Source: Erwinia typographi | Lineage (GTDB): Bacteria > Pseudomonadota > Gammaproteobacteria > Enterobacterales > Enterobacteriaceae | Reading direction: 5' to 3' | Length of the DNA: 64,000 nt | NCBI RefSeq assembly: GCF_000773975.1 | Contig: NZ_JRUQ01000059.1 | Location: 62,001-126,000 of the forward strand | Shown here: in pieces, positions 40,428-50,040 of the stretch | Layout: each line of letters opens with the position of its first letter | How positions within the stretch are numbered: position 1 is the stretch's first letter | Position numbers and translations under genes: made by a program | The notes under the pieces: model-generated | Seen by the model: the letters and a program-made list of their open reading frames with translations, nothing else | The model's database searches: none | Told to the model about the DNA's origin: nothing

Positions 40428-40456
40428 TTGGGCCAGACCGGAGAGTGCGGTACACT
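40428..40456 (+). promoter_or_regulatory. Candidate sapA promoter
   Basis: TTGGGC (40428-40433) and TACACT (40451-40456) are 17 bp apart, about 30 bases before the sapA ATG. Confidence 0.5.
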
Positions 40457-40486
40457 CTGACTATTGCCTGATATTTCAGATGACTT

Positions 40487-42109
40487 ATGCGCACACTATT
40501 CTCCACCGTTCTGCTGGGATTGAGCCTGTTCAGCGCCTCATCCTGGTCCGCCACGCCCGGCGATATTCGCCAGAGCGGCTTTGTTTACTGCGTCAACGGC
40601 GCAGTGACAACGTTCAATCCGCAGCTGGCCAGCGGTGGGCTGGTGGTGGATACGCTGGCGGCTCAGCTCTATGACCGTCTGCTTGATGTGGATCCCTACA
40701 CTTACAGGCTAATCCCGGAGCTGGCGGAAAGCTGGGAAGTCCGCGATAACGGGGCAACCTACCGTTTCCATCTGCGCCATAACGTGCATTTCCAGAAAAC
40801 GGCCTGGTTCACCCCCGGCCGCACGATGAATGCTGACGACGTGGTGTTCAGCTTCCAGCGCATTTTTGACCGCACTTCAGCCTGGCATAACGTCAACGGC
40901 GGCAGCTATCCCTATTTCGACAGCCTCCAGTTTGCCGATGCTGTTCAGAGCGTAAAGAAGCTGGATGAAGACACCGTTGAGATCCGCCTGCACAGCCCTG
41001 ACGCCTCTTTCCTCTGGCACATCGCCACCCACTATGCTCCGGTGCTGTCTGCCGAATATGCCGCACGCCTGACCAAAGAAGATCGTCAGGAGCAGATGGA
41101 TCACCAGCCGGTAGGCACCGGGCCGTTCCTGCTGAACAGCTACCGGACCGGACAGTATATCCGCCTCGCGCGCAACCCTGATTACTGGAAAGGCCTGCCG
41201 CGAATGCCGCAGGTGGTGATTGATATGGGTGCAGGCGGCACCGGCAGGCTCTCCAAGCTGCTGACCGGCGAGTGCGACGTGCTGGCCTATCCCGCCGCCA
41301 GCCAGATTTCGATATTGCGCGACGATCCGCGCCTGCGCCTGACGCTGCGTCCGGGTATGAACGTGGCCTATCTGGCGTTCAACACCCGCAAGGCGCCGCT
41401 GGATCGCGTTGCGGTTCGCCAGGCGCTGGCGCTGGCCATTAACAACGAGCGCCTGATGCAATCCATCTATTACGGCACGGCGGAGACGGCGGCTTCGATC
41501 CTGCCTCGCGCGTCATGGGCCTATGATAATGCGGCGCAAGTGACCGAATACAATCCGAAGAAATCCCGTGAGCAGTTGAAAGCATTGGGCCAGGAAAATC
41601 TGCGCCTGACGCTGTGGGTGCCCTCCTCATCTCAGGCCTGGAACCCCAGTCCGCTGAAAACCGCCGAGCTGATTCAGGCTGACCTGGCGCAGGTTGGCGT
41701 TAAGGTGACAATCGTGCCGGTTGAGGGCCGCTTTCAGGAGGCCCGCCTGATGCAGATGAATCACGATCTGACGCTGACCGGCTGGTCGACCGACAGCAAC
41801 GATCCGGACAGTTTCTTCCGCCCGTTGCTGAGCTGTGCGGCGATTGGCTCGCAGACCAACTATGCTCACTGGTGCGATCCCGGCCTGGACGAAGTGCTGC
41901 ATAAAGCGCTGCTGTCGCAGCAGCTTGCCTCCCGTATTGATTATTACGACCAGGCGCAAAGAATGCTGGCAGAGTCGCTGCCGGTGCTCCCGCTGGCATC
42001 TTCTCTCCGTTTGCAGGCCTACCGCCACGACATTCAGGGGCTGGTGCTGAGCCCGTTTGGCAACGCTTCATTTGCCGGTGTGCACCGCGATTCAGGCGAG
42101 GATAAGTAA
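40487..42109 (+). CDS. sapA: Peptide ABC transporter substrate-binding protein SapA
   Basis: This 540-residue SBP family 5 protein has signal peptide MRTLFSTVLLGLSLFSASSWSA. In Salmonella and Haemophilus SapA binds antimicrobial peptides and haem for import and confers resistance. E. coli SapA has 547 residues. It is first in a tight five-gene operon: sapB follows its stop directly. Confidence 0.94.
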   Translation: MRTLFSTVLLGLSLFSASSWSATPGDIRQSGFVYCVNGAVTTFNPQLASGGLVVDTLAAQLYDRLLDVDPYTYRLIPELAESWEVRDNGATYRFHLRHNVHFQKTAWFTPGRTMNADDVVFSFQRIFDRTSAWHNVNGGSYPYFDSLQFADAVQSVKKLDEDTVEIRLHSPDASFLWHIATHYAPVLSAEYAARLTKEDRQEQMDHQPVGTGPFLLNSYRTGQYIRLARNPDYWKGLPRMPQVVIDMGAGGTGRLSKLLTGECDVLAYPAASQISILRDDPRLRLTLRPGMNVAYLAFNTRKAPLDRVAVRQALALAINNERLMQSIYYGTAETAASILPRASWAYDNAAQVTEYNPKKSREQLKALGQENLRLTLWVPSSSQAWNPSPLKTAELIQADLAQVGVKVTIVPVEGRFQEARLMQMNHDLTLTGWSTDSNDPDSFFRPLLSCAAIGSQTNYAHWCDPGLDEVLHKALLSQQLASRIDYYDQAQRMLAESLPVLPLASSLRLQAYRHDIQGLVLSPFGNASFAGVHRDSGEDK

Positions 42110-43075
42110 ATGATCATTTATACCCTGCGTCGCCTGGTGCTGTGGCTGGTTACGCTGTTTATGCTGACGCTGGTGGGCTTCAGCCTCTGCTACTTCACGC
42201 CTCATGCTCCGCTTCAGGGCGCATCGTTCACCGATGCCTGCCTGTTCTGGTATGAAGGGCTGTTCCAGCTCGATTTTGGCGTTTCCAGCATCAACGGCGA
42301 GCCGATCGTGCAGCAAATCCGCGAAGTGTTCCCCGCCACGCTGGAGCTGTGCATTATGGCTTTCGCGCTGGCGATGCTGATCGGCATTCCGCTGGGCATT
42401 GCCGCCGGCGTACTGCGCGATAAGTGGCAGGATAAAACGATCAGCGCGCTGGCGCTGCTTGGCTTTTCTATGCCGGTGTTCTGGCTGGCGCTGCTACTGA
42501 CGCTGTTCTTCTCGCTGGATCTCGGCTGGCTGCCGGTCTCCGGCCGCTTCGACCTGCTCTATCCGGTGAACAATATCACCGGTTTCGCGCTGATCGATGC
42601 CTGGCTCAGCCCCTCTCCCTGGCGGCATGAAATGCTGAAAAGCGCCCTTGTGCACCTAATCCTCCCGGTTACCGCGCTGGCCGTTGCGCCAACGACCGAG
42701 GTGGTTCGCCTGCTGCGCATCAGCACCCGCGAGGTGATGGAGCAAAACTATATTAAGGCCGCGGCGATCAGGGGCCTTTCCCGCTTCACGATCATTCGCC
42801 GCCACGTACTGCATAATGCCCTGCCGCCGGTGATTCCCCGTCTGGGACTGCAATTCTCCACCATGCTCACGCTGGCGATGATCACTGAAGTTGTGTTCAG
42901 CTGGCCCGGTCTTGGCCGCTGGCTGGTGGATGCGATCCGCCAGCAGGATTACGCGGCGATCTCTGCCGGGGTAATGATGGTTGGTGGTCTGGTGATTACG
43001 GTTAACGTGTTGGCCGATATTCTCGGAGCAATGATGACGCCGCTGAAGCATAAGGAATGGTATGCCCGCCGATAA
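42110..43075 (+). CDS. sapB: ABC transporter permease SapB
   Basis: This 321-residue permease equals E. coli SapB in length. It has six membrane helices and the BPD_transp_1 EAA loop near [22 protein letters not shown] 42110 follows the sapA TAA directly, with GAGGATAAG as ribosome-binding site inside the sapA end. Confidence 0.95.
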   Translation: MIIYTLRRLVLWLVTLFMLTLVGFSLCYFTPHAPLQGASFTDACLFWYEGLFQLDFGVSSINGEPIVQQIREVFPATLELCIMAFALAMLIGIPLGIAAGVLRDKWQDKTISALALLGFSMPVFWLALLLTLFFSLDLGWLPVSGRFDLLYPVNNITGFALIDAWLSPSPWRHEMLKSALVHLILPVTALAVAPTTEVVRLLRISTREVMEQNYIKAAAIRGLSRFTIIRRHVLHNALPPVIPRLGLQFSTMLTLAMITEVVFSWPGLGRWLVDAIRQQDYAAISAGVMMVGGLVITVNVLADILGAMMTPLKHKEWYARR

Positions 43076-43952
43076 TATTTATGCTGAAAAGCAGCTGCCC
43101 AGCACGCTGCGCAATGCCTGGCGCCTGTTCTACCATGACACTACCGCGATGGTGGGCCTTTATGCGTTTATCGCGCTGCTGCTACTGTGCATTTTTGGTC
43201 GCCTGCTGGCCCCTTATGGCCTCGATCAGCAATTCCTTGGCTACCAGCTGCTGCCGCCCTCCTGGTCCCGCTACGGCGACGTTTCGTTCTTTCTCGGCAC
43301 CGATGACCTGGGCAGGGATATTCTCAGCCGCCTGTTGAGCGGAGCCGGACCAACGGTCGGCTCCGCGATCCTGGTCACCCTTTTTGCCACGCTCTGCGCC
43401 ACGGTGCTGGGCGTGCTGGCCGGGCTGACTAAAGGGCTACGCTCGGCGATCCTTAACCACGTACTGGATACGCTGCTCTCTATTCCTTCGCTGCTGCTGG
43501 CTATTATCGTGGTGGCCTTTTTAGGGCCACGCCTTGAACATGCGCTGCTGGCGGTATTTCTGGCGATCCTCCCGCGCCTGGTTCGCGCAATTTACACGGC
43601 GGTGTATGATGAGCTGGAAAAAGATTACGTTATCGCCGCGAGGCTTGATGGGGCCAGCAGTCTGAATATTCTCTGGCACGCCATTCTGCCCAATATCCTT
43701 GCCCTGCTGGTGTCTGAAGTCACCCGTGCGCTGTCGATGGCTATTCTTGATATCGCCGCTTTAGGCTTCCTCGACCTCGGCGCACAGCTGCCCTCACCCG
43801 AATGGGGCGCCATGCTTGGCGACGCCCTCGAACTGATCTACGTGGCGCCGTGGACCGTGATGCTGCCAGGAGCCGCCATTATGCTCAGCGTGCTGATTGT
43901 CAATCTGTTAGGTGACGGCATCCGCCGGGCCATCGTTGCGGGAGTTGAATAA
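43062..43952 (+). CDS. sapC: ABC transporter permease SapC
   Basis: This 296-residue partner permease equals E. coli SapC in length, with an OppC-like N-terminus and EAA loop ([21 protein letters not shown]). It overlaps sapB by 14 bases. In E. coli SapBCDF has been shown to export putrescine. Confidence 0.95.
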   Translation: MPADNIYAEKQLPSTLRNAWRLFYHDTTAMVGLYAFIALLLLCIFGRLLAPYGLDQQFLGYQLLPPSWSRYGDVSFFLGTDDLGRDILSRLLSGAGPTVGSAILVTLFATLCATVLGVLAGLTKGLRSAILNHVLDTLLSIPSLLLAIIVVAFLGPRLEHALLAVFLAILPRLVRAIYTAVYDELEKDYVIAARLDGASSLNILWHAILPNILALLVSEVTRALSMAILDIAALGFLDLGAQLPSPEWGAMLGDALELIYVAPWTVMLPGAAIMLSVLIVNLLGDGIRRAIVAGVE

Positions 43953-44945
43953 ATGCCGCTGCTCGATATTCGTAACCTGACCATTGAGTTTATGACCGCC
44001 GACGGGCCGGTAAAGGCGGTAGATCGCGTCAGCATTACGCTGACGGAGGGTGAAGTGCGGGGCCTGGTCGGCGAGTCGGGATCGGGTAAAAGCCTGATAG
44101 CCAAAGCGATCTGCGGGGTAACCAAAGAGAACTGGCGGGTGACGGCAGACCGGATGCGGTTTGACGATATTGACCTGCTGCACCTCACGCCCCGCGAGCG
44201 GCGTAAAATTATCGGCCATAACGTATCGATGATTTTTCAGGAGCCGCAGTCCTGCCTGGATCCTTCTGAAAGCATCGGTCAGCAGATCGTGCAGGCTATT
44301 CCCGGCTGGACCTACAAAGGCCGCTGGTATCAGCGTTTTCGCTGGCGTCACCGGCGGGCGATTGAGTTGCTGCACCGCGTCGGCATCAAAGACCATAAAG
44401 ATATTATGGGCAGCTTCCCTTATGAGCTGACCGATGGCGAATGCCAGAAGGTGATGATCGCCATTGCGCTGGCTAATCAGCCGCGCCTGCTGATTGCCGA
44501 TGAACCAACCAACGCGATGGAGCCCACGACCCAGGCGCAAATCTTCCGCCTGCTGGCCCGTCTGAACCAGAACAACAACACGACGATTTTACTGATCAGT
44601 CACGATTTGCAGATGCTCAGCCAGTGGGCGGATAAAGTAAATGTGATGTACTGCGGCCAGACGGTTGAAACCGCCCCGAGCGACGAGCTGATCGTGGCGC
44701 CCCATCATCCTTATACCCAGGCGTTGATCCGCGCGATGCCAGATTTCGGGCGCTCGCTGCCGCATAAAAGCCGACTGAATACGCTGAACGGCGCAATTCC
44801 GTCGCTGGAGCACCTGCCGATCGGCTGTCGCCTTGGGCCGCGCTGTCCTTACGCACAGAAAAAATGCATCGAAACGCCGAGGTTAACCGGCACTAAATCC
44901 CACCTGTTCGCCTGCCACTTCCCGCTCAACATGGAGAATCAGTAA
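43953..44945 (+). CDS. sapD: ABC transporter ATPase SapD
   Basis: This 330-residue ATPase has Walker A GESGSGKS (40-47), Walker [12 protein letters not shown] and a C-terminal oligopeptide-type domain with Cys cluster ([14 protein letters not shown]). The ABC signature is degenerate (LTDGECQKV for LSGGQ), as in E. coli SapD. It starts one base after the sapC stop. SapD also supports potassium uptake through Trk in E. coli. Confidence 0.95.
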   Translation: MPLLDIRNLTIEFMTADGPVKAVDRVSITLTEGEVRGLVGESGSGKSLIAKAICGVTKENWRVTADRMRFDDIDLLHLTPRERRKIIGHNVSMIFQEPQSCLDPSESIGQQIVQAIPGWTYKGRWYQRFRWRHRRAIELLHRVGIKDHKDIMGSFPYELTDGECQKVMIAIALANQPRLLIADEPTNAMEPTTQAQIFRLLARLNQNNNTTILLISHDLQMLSQWADKVNVMYCGQTVETAPSDELIVAPHHPYTQALIRAMPDFGRSLPHKSRLNTLNGAIPSLEHLPIGCRLGPRCPYAQKKCIETPRLTGTKSHLFACHFPLNMENQ

Positions 44946-45751
44946 TGGTTGAATCGCTGCTGGAAGTGCGCAATCTCAGCAAAACCTTCCGCTACCGTAC
45001 CGGGCTGTTTCGCCGTCAGCACGTTGAGGCGGTGAAAGAGGTCAGTTTTATGCTGCGTGAGCGGCAAACGCTGGCGATCATCGGCGAAAATGGCTCCGGT
45101 AAATCGACGCTGGCGAAAATGCTTAGCGGCATGATCAAGCCGAGTTCAGGCGACATTGTTATTGACGATCATCCGCTGCAATACGGCGATTACGGCTACC
45201 GAAGCCAGCGGATCAGAATGATTTTTCAGGACCCGTCAACCTCGCTCAATCCGCGCCAGCGCATCAGCCAGATCCTCGACTTTCCGCTACGGCTGAACAC
45301 CGAACTGTCCGCCGAAGAGCGGGAGAAACGCATTATCGCCACGCTGCGTCAGGTTGGCCTGCTGCGCGACCATGCGGCTTATTATCCGCACATGCTGGCG
45401 CCCGGCCAGAAACAGCGCGTTGGCCTGGCTCGCGCGCTGATCCTGCAACCCAGGGTGATCATCGCCGATGAGGCAATGGCCTCGCTGGATATGTCGATGC
45501 GTTCCCAGTTGGTGAACCTGATGCTGGAATTGCAGGACAAACACGGGATTTCCTATATTTACGTGACGCAGCACTTGGGTATGATGAAGCACATCAGTGA
45601 CCAGGTGATGGTGATGCACCAGGGCGAAGTGGTGGAGCGAGGCAGCACCGCCGACGTGCTCGCCAGCCCGCTGCATGAGCTGACCAAAAGGCTGATCAAC
45701 AGTCATTTTGGCGAAGCGTTAACCGCCGATGCCTGGCGCAAAGATCGCTGA
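44945..45751 (+). CDS. sapF: ABC transporter ATPase SapF
   Basis: This 268-residue ATPase has Walker A GENGSGKS (47-54), a signature LAPGQKQRVGLARAL, and Walker B VIIADEAMASLD. It shares one base with sapD (TAATG) and ends the operon at a strong hairpin. Confidence 0.95.
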   Translation: MVESLLEVRNLSKTFRYRTGLFRRQHVEAVKEVSFMLRERQTLAIIGENGSGKSTLAKMLSGMIKPSSGDIVIDDHPLQYGDYGYRSQRIRMIFQDPSTSLNPRQRISQILDFPLRLNTELSAEEREKRIIATLRQVGLLRDHAAYYPHMLAPGQKQRVGLARALILQPRVIIADEAMASLDMSMRSQLVNLMLELQDKHGISYIYVTQHLGMMKHISDQVMVMHQGEVVERGSTADVLASPLHELTKRLINSHFGEALTADAWRKDR

Positions 45752-45776
45752 TCCTGTCGCTACGCCATGCCAGAAT

Positions 45777-45805
45777 CGTACGGTATCTTCCTGCCGTACG
45801 TTTTT
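45777..45805 (+). terminator. sap operon terminator
   Basis: Arms CGTACGG (45777-45783) and CCGTACG (45794-45800) enclose TATCTTCCTG, followed by TTTTT. Confidence 0.75.
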
Positions 45806-45813
45806 CCCGCTTT

Positions 45814-45842
45814 TTCACCGCGTTATACCATTCCGCTATGAT
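45814..45842 (+). promoter_or_regulatory. Candidate yciW promoter
   Basis: TTCACC (45814-45819) and TATGAT (45837-45842) are 17 bp apart, leaving a leader of about 120 bases before the gene. Confidence 0.45.
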
Positions 45843-45968
45843 ATAGCACCGATCATTCTTTTGTTCACCTGGTCGCCTGGGAGAGGATAGTGAAGCTCTT
45901 CAGGCCCGCTGACGGACTTGCTCTTCCATTTTGCTTCGCCGGGCCGGTTAACTTGAAAAGGAATGACC

Positions 45969-47135
45969 ATGGAACAGCGCCGTTTTCCCGGCAACAGCCA
46001 CTGGTATCATGAAACGCAGTCTTCCCTCACGCCGCATACTGCCCCACTGGTCCCCGAAGCGGCAGAGATTGAAGACCGCTTTCTTCTGGGTTTAGCTCAG
46101 CAGCATCAGGATGTGCTGGGGCCGCTACTGCGTGAGTCTCAGCCTGCACTGCTGGCCTCAAGAGATCTTTATCAGCTGCTGTTGCCTCAGCAGTTGAGCA
46201 CCAGCAGAACCCATACGCTAACGATTTACGATCGTCTGAGCACGGCGTTAACCGTTGCTCAGGTGACCGGTATTCAGCGCCTGTGCAACCATTATGCCGC
46301 GCGGCTGAACCCCCTTTCGGGACCGGACTCGTCACGCGAAAGCAATCGCCGCCTGACGCAAATCACGGAACACGCCCGCCAGCTGGCCAGCCAGCCAACG
46401 CTTATCGACGCGGCTGCCCTGCTGCGTCTTGATGAAGTTGGCTTAACCGCGCCGGATATCATCACCTTCCACCAGCTGATTGGCTTTGTCAGCTACCAGG
46501 CCCGGATGGTTGCCGGGATTCATGCCCTGCTGGCGCTGCCGGTTCGCTGGATCCCTGGCGTGACGCTGCCTGAAGATGCCAGCGACGAAGGTTTCAGCCA
46601 GCCTGGCAGCTGGCGTCCGCTGCTGCTACCGCTGGAGCAGCGCTATGCCTCTGCCGACCAGCAGGCAGCGGTAGAGTGGTGTCAGCCTCAGGAAACGCTG
46701 CGCAACTGCGCCTGGCTGTTGGCTCACGATAGCGATGCGCTTTACGGCTGGGGACAGTTGCAAAATGCCTTGCAGGAAGCCTGCGCCAGCGACGAAAGCC
46801 GCCTTGCTGCTGCGGTCTGTGCACGAATCAACGGCAGCCCGCTCTGTTTTCAGCGCGCCGCGAGCGGAGAACTCCGTGAGGCATTACTTGAAGGCGTGGA
46901 TCGGGCGTCAGAAGTGGCGACGCCCGCGCAGAAAGCCATTATTCACTGTGCAGCACAGCTGACGCGTTCGCCTGAGCGATTTAGCGCCGCCCATATCCAA
47001 CCGCTGAAGGCGGCAGGCTTTAGCGATCGCGCCATTGTGGCGCTGTTACAAACTATCGCGCTGTCCGGCTGGAACAACAGGCTGAGGCGTTCGCTGGGTT
47101 CCATGCAGCCGCCTTCCATACCCGACGACGCGTAA
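45969..47135 (+). CDS. yciW: Peroxidase-like CMD-fold protein YciW
   Basis: This 388-residue protein matches E. coli YciW through GNSHWYHETQSSLTPHT, PQQLST, LCNHYAARL and GPDSSRESN. It belongs to the carboxymuconolactone decarboxylase/AhpD-like group. E. coli YciW is linked to cysteine and thiosulfate metabolism under CysB; its reaction is not defined. ATG 45969 has AAGG at good spacing, while ATG 45963 is too close to it. In E. coli it neighbours rnb; here three accessory genes lie between. Confidence 0.88.
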   Translation: MEQRRFPGNSHWYHETQSSLTPHTAPLVPEAAEIEDRFLLGLAQQHQDVLGPLLRESQPALLASRDLYQLLLPQQLSTSRTHTLTIYDRLSTALTVAQVTGIQRLCNHYAARLNPLSGPDSSRESNRRLTQITEHARQLASQPTLIDAAALLRLDEVGLTAPDIITFHQLIGFVSYQARMVAGIHALLALPVRWIPGVTLPEDASDEGFSQPGSWRPLLLPLEQRYASADQQAAVEWCQPQETLRNCAWLLAHDSDALYGWGQLQNALQEACASDESRLAAAVCARINGSPLCFQRAASGELREALLEGVDRASEVATPAQKAIIHCAAQLTRSPERFSAAHIQPLKAAGFSDRAIVALLQTIALSGWNNRLRRSLGSMQPPSIPDDA

Positions 47136-47149
47136 TCAACTGGCGGGGG

Positions 47150-48061
47150 TTATCTTCCACCCCGCTCCTCGCTAAGCCAGCGTCGCACTTCATCAAAGAA
47201 ATGCTGAGAGAGCGGCGTTGCTCTGCCCGGTTCGGCTACCACCACCGCCGCCTGCCGCGACATCGGCGCAATCGCCAGCCTGCGGCTGTGTAGCCCCGAC
47301 ATCATGTCCGGCAGCAAATGACCACACGGCGAAATCAGGCAACCTAATCCCACCTGAACCCCTTGAATCAGTTGAAAAACCGAGGTAGTTTCCAGAATCA
47401 CCCGCAGCATGACGTCGGCCTCGCGAAAATGTGAGTCCAGATAGCGGCGAAAGTAGCGGGTTTGCTCCGCCAGGCAGAGCGGGAGCGCAGCAAGCTGGCC
47501 CAGCGCCAGCGGCGTGGTGCCAGCCAGCTGCGGAAAATGTTGAGGATGAAAAACCACCTCAACGCCGTCATCCTGCAGCGGTTCGGCCTGAAAATGCAGC
47601 TCCCGTAGCGTCGCCAGCTCAAAAAAACCGATGCCGACGTCAACGGTATGGCTGTTCAGCGCCTCCAGCAGCTGGTCGGCACTCAGCACCGCCACCCGAT
47701 AGTTTAGCTGCGGGTAGCGATCGCTCATCCCTTTAAGCATCAGCGGCAGGGAGATACTGCATTGAGGCACAACGCCAATCCGCAGCGTGCCGTTTACGCC
47801 GTGTTTGAGTGATTCCACCTCCAGCTTCAGCCCCTGATAGACGGAAACGATTTCCCGCGCCCAGGAGAGCACCCTTTCACCTTCCACGGTAAAGCCATCA
47901 AAGTTATTGCTGCGATTAATCAACGAAAGACCCAGCTCTTTTTCCAGGTTTTTCAACCGCATCGATAGCGTAGGCTGACTGACAAAGCTGGCTTCGGCCG
48001 CCCGGCCAAAATGGCGCTCACGTTCAAGGTTGCACAAATAGATAAGCTGCTTAATATCCAT
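47150..48061 (-). CDS. LysR-family transcriptional regulator
   Basis: This 303-residue regulator has an N-terminal winged HTH (FGRAAEASFVSQPTLSMRLK) and a periplasmic-binding-like effector domain. The start MDIKQLIYLC at 48061 is the family start; the frame to 48115 adds 18 unlikely residues. It converges with yciW and reads away from the PTS and ydeP-like genes. The target is unknown; the accessory neighbours are the natural candidates. Confidence 0.88.
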   Translation of the reverse strand: MDIKQLIYLCNLERERHFGRAAEASFVSQPTLSMRLKNLEKELGLSLINRSNNFDGFTVEGERVLSWAREIVSVYQGLKLEVESLKHGVNGTLRIGVVPQCSISLPLMLKGMSDRYPQLNYRVAVLSADQLLEALNSHTVDVGIGFFELATLRELHFQAEPLQDDGVEVVFHPQHFPQLAGTTPLALGQLAALPLCLAEQTRYFRRYLDSHFREADVMLRVILETTSVFQLIQGVQVGLGCLISPCGHLLPDMMSGLHSRRLAIAPMSRQAAVVVAEPGRATPLSQHFFDEVRRWLSEERGGR

Positions 48062-48207
48062 AATTCTTTTATTAACCCGATAAAACCTGAGGACATGGCT
48101 TGCTGTGATCGTCAAAGTAAAGGCAATATTATCACGATGTTATTACCCTGATTATCCTTTAGGAGCGGCCATCGTGGCCTTTTCGCTCTCAGGTTTATCG
48201 GCAGCAT

Positions 48208-49800
48208 TCAGGCTACCCCTAACGCTGTTTTCACCTCGTTAGCAATTTTTTCCACCTGCGGGCCATAAATCACCTGCACATCGTGCTCGCTGACGCGGTT
48301 GACGCCGTTAGCGCCGGTGCTGAGCAAGGTTTGATCCACCACTTCCTTCATCTCTTTCACCCTGACGCGCAGCCGGGTAAAGCAGCAATCGACATCCTCT
48401 ATATTGGCTTCGCCCCCCAGGCCGCTAATGATGACCCTGGTACGCTCATTGGCGGAAACGATCTGCGGCGATGCGTCGATCTCGTCTGACTCGCGGCCCG
48501 GCGTTTCAACGCGCATCCGGGTAATGATAAATTTGAAGCCATAGTAGTAGACCGGCAGATAAATCAGCCCCAGCACAATACTCCACCACCACTGCGTTTT
48601 GCTGCCGCCGAGGATGCCGAACACCACCAGATCGATGGCGCCGCCCTGAATGTTGCCAATCATCAGGTGCATTAATGACATCAGCATAAATGAGAGGCCG
48701 CTGAGCAGCGCGTGAAACAGATACAGCACCGGCGAGACAAAGATAAAACAGAACTCCAGCGGTTCCGTAATACCGGTAGTGAACGAGGTTAGCGCGCCCG
48801 CCATCACCAGCGCCTTGACCCGCTGCTTGTGCTCTGGTCTTGCGGTGTGATACATCGCCAGCGCGGCGGCAGGCAGGCCGAACATCATGACCGGAATTTT
48901 TCCCTGGGCAAGATACTGAGTAGCGCTCCTTACCGTGTCGTCCGAAAGCGCGCCCGGATGAGTCAGCGCGCTGTTGAAGATGTTCAGCGCCCCGACCACG
49001 GTCTGATTGTCTACCGTGGCAATGCCGCCAATGGGCGTAAAGCGGACCGTTTCATTAAGAATATGGTGCAGCCCGGTAGGGATCAGCAGCCGCTCGCTGG
49101 TTCCGTAAAGGAAAGCGCCGTACTGGCCGCTGCGACCAATAAGCTCGCCAACCCAGGCGATAGCCGCGCCAATGGCTGGCCAGATCAACGCCAGCAGCAC
49201 GCCGACCAGCGGCAGTACCAGCACGGTAACGATCGGCACCAGCCGCCGCCCGCCGAAGAAACCAATCGCCGTGGGCAGTTGGGTAGCATAGAAGCGGTTA
49301 TGGATCGTCACCGTCAGCAGGCCGGCGATTACCCCGCCCAGCACGCTCATGTTATAGGTGAAGATCCCCAGCATTTCGATGTATTCGGCAGAGGTCATCA
49401 TCGCGGCGGTCTGAGCCATGCCTTTCGCCTGAAGCGCTTCTGGCGTAGTGGTCGCCACGGTCAGCCCCTGCGCCGCCAGCGTGGCGCTAACGCCAACGTG
49501 CATGGCGATAAAGCCGATGACCGCCGCAAAGGCGGCAGTAGGCTTTTCCGCTTTCGCCAGGCCAATCGCGCTGGCTACGGCAAAAAACACCGGCAGATTG
49601 GCAAACAGCGCTCCTGCCACCTTGCGGATAAAGCCAATGACCAGCTGCGGCGTATGCAGGCTGGCAAAGGCATCGCCGGTAATGGCCGGATTCTGCATCG
49701 CGGCGGCCACGCCAAGGAAGATCCCTGCGGCGGCAATCACCGAAATCGGCATCATCAGCGCCTTGCCGAAGGCATGGATTTTGCTGGCAAACTCTTTCAC
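48208..49800 (-). CDS. PTS alpha-glucoside-type EIICB component
   Basis: This 530-residue protein joins a ten-helix IIC domain (PTGLHHILNE, GITEPLEFCFIF) to a C-terminal IIB domain with the phosphorylation Cys in DVDCCFTRLRV. A RVETPGRESDEID linker, like the one in GlvC, places it in the alpha-glucoside/maltose branch of the glucose superfamily. It would need the general IIA(Glc). No 6-phospho-glycosidase or dedicated regulator adjoins it except the LysR gene. GTG 49800 has GAGG six bases upstream; GTG 49806 is the alternative start. Confidence 0.85.
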   Translation of the reverse strand: MKEFASKIHAFGKALMMPISVIAAAGIFLGVAAAMQNPAITGDAFASLHTPQLVIGFIRKVAGALFANLPVFFAVASAIGLAKAEKPTAAFAAVIGFIAMHVGVSATLAAQGLTVATTTPEALQAKGMAQTAAMMTSAEYIEMLGIFTYNMSVLGGVIAGLLTVTIHNRFYATQLPTAIGFFGGRRLVPIVTVLVLPLVGVLLALIWPAIGAAIAWVGELIGRSGQYGAFLYGTSERLLIPTGLHHILNETVRFTPIGGIATVDNQTVVGALNIFNSALTHPGALSDDTVRSATQYLAQGKIPVMMFGLPAAALAMYHTARPEHKQRVKALVMAGALTSFTTGITEPLEFCFIFVSPVLYLFHALLSGLSFMLMSLMHLMIGNIQGGAIDLVVFGILGGSKTQWWWSIVLGLIYLPVYYYGFKFIITRMRVETPGRESDEIDASPQIVSANERTRVIISGLGGEANIEDVDCCFTRLRVRVKEMKEVVDQTLLSTGANGVNRVSEHDVQVIYGPQVEKIANEVKTALGVA

Positions 49801-50040
49801 AGGCACCTCGTTATAATGGAAGAAAGCCTAATTATTAGTCAGCTTTGCTTCCCGGGCCTGCAGAAGCAGAACGTTACGGGCAAATCTTTGAGTTAGTTCA
49901 CGGTTTTGCGATAAACCGCGCCTATCGCACCATTAAACCAATCAATTAGACAATTTTTTTACCGGGTCGCACACTATTTGCATAAAAGAAGCAATAATTT
50001 CCTAACAACTCCAAAACATTTAAATTACCTGCGAAGCGAT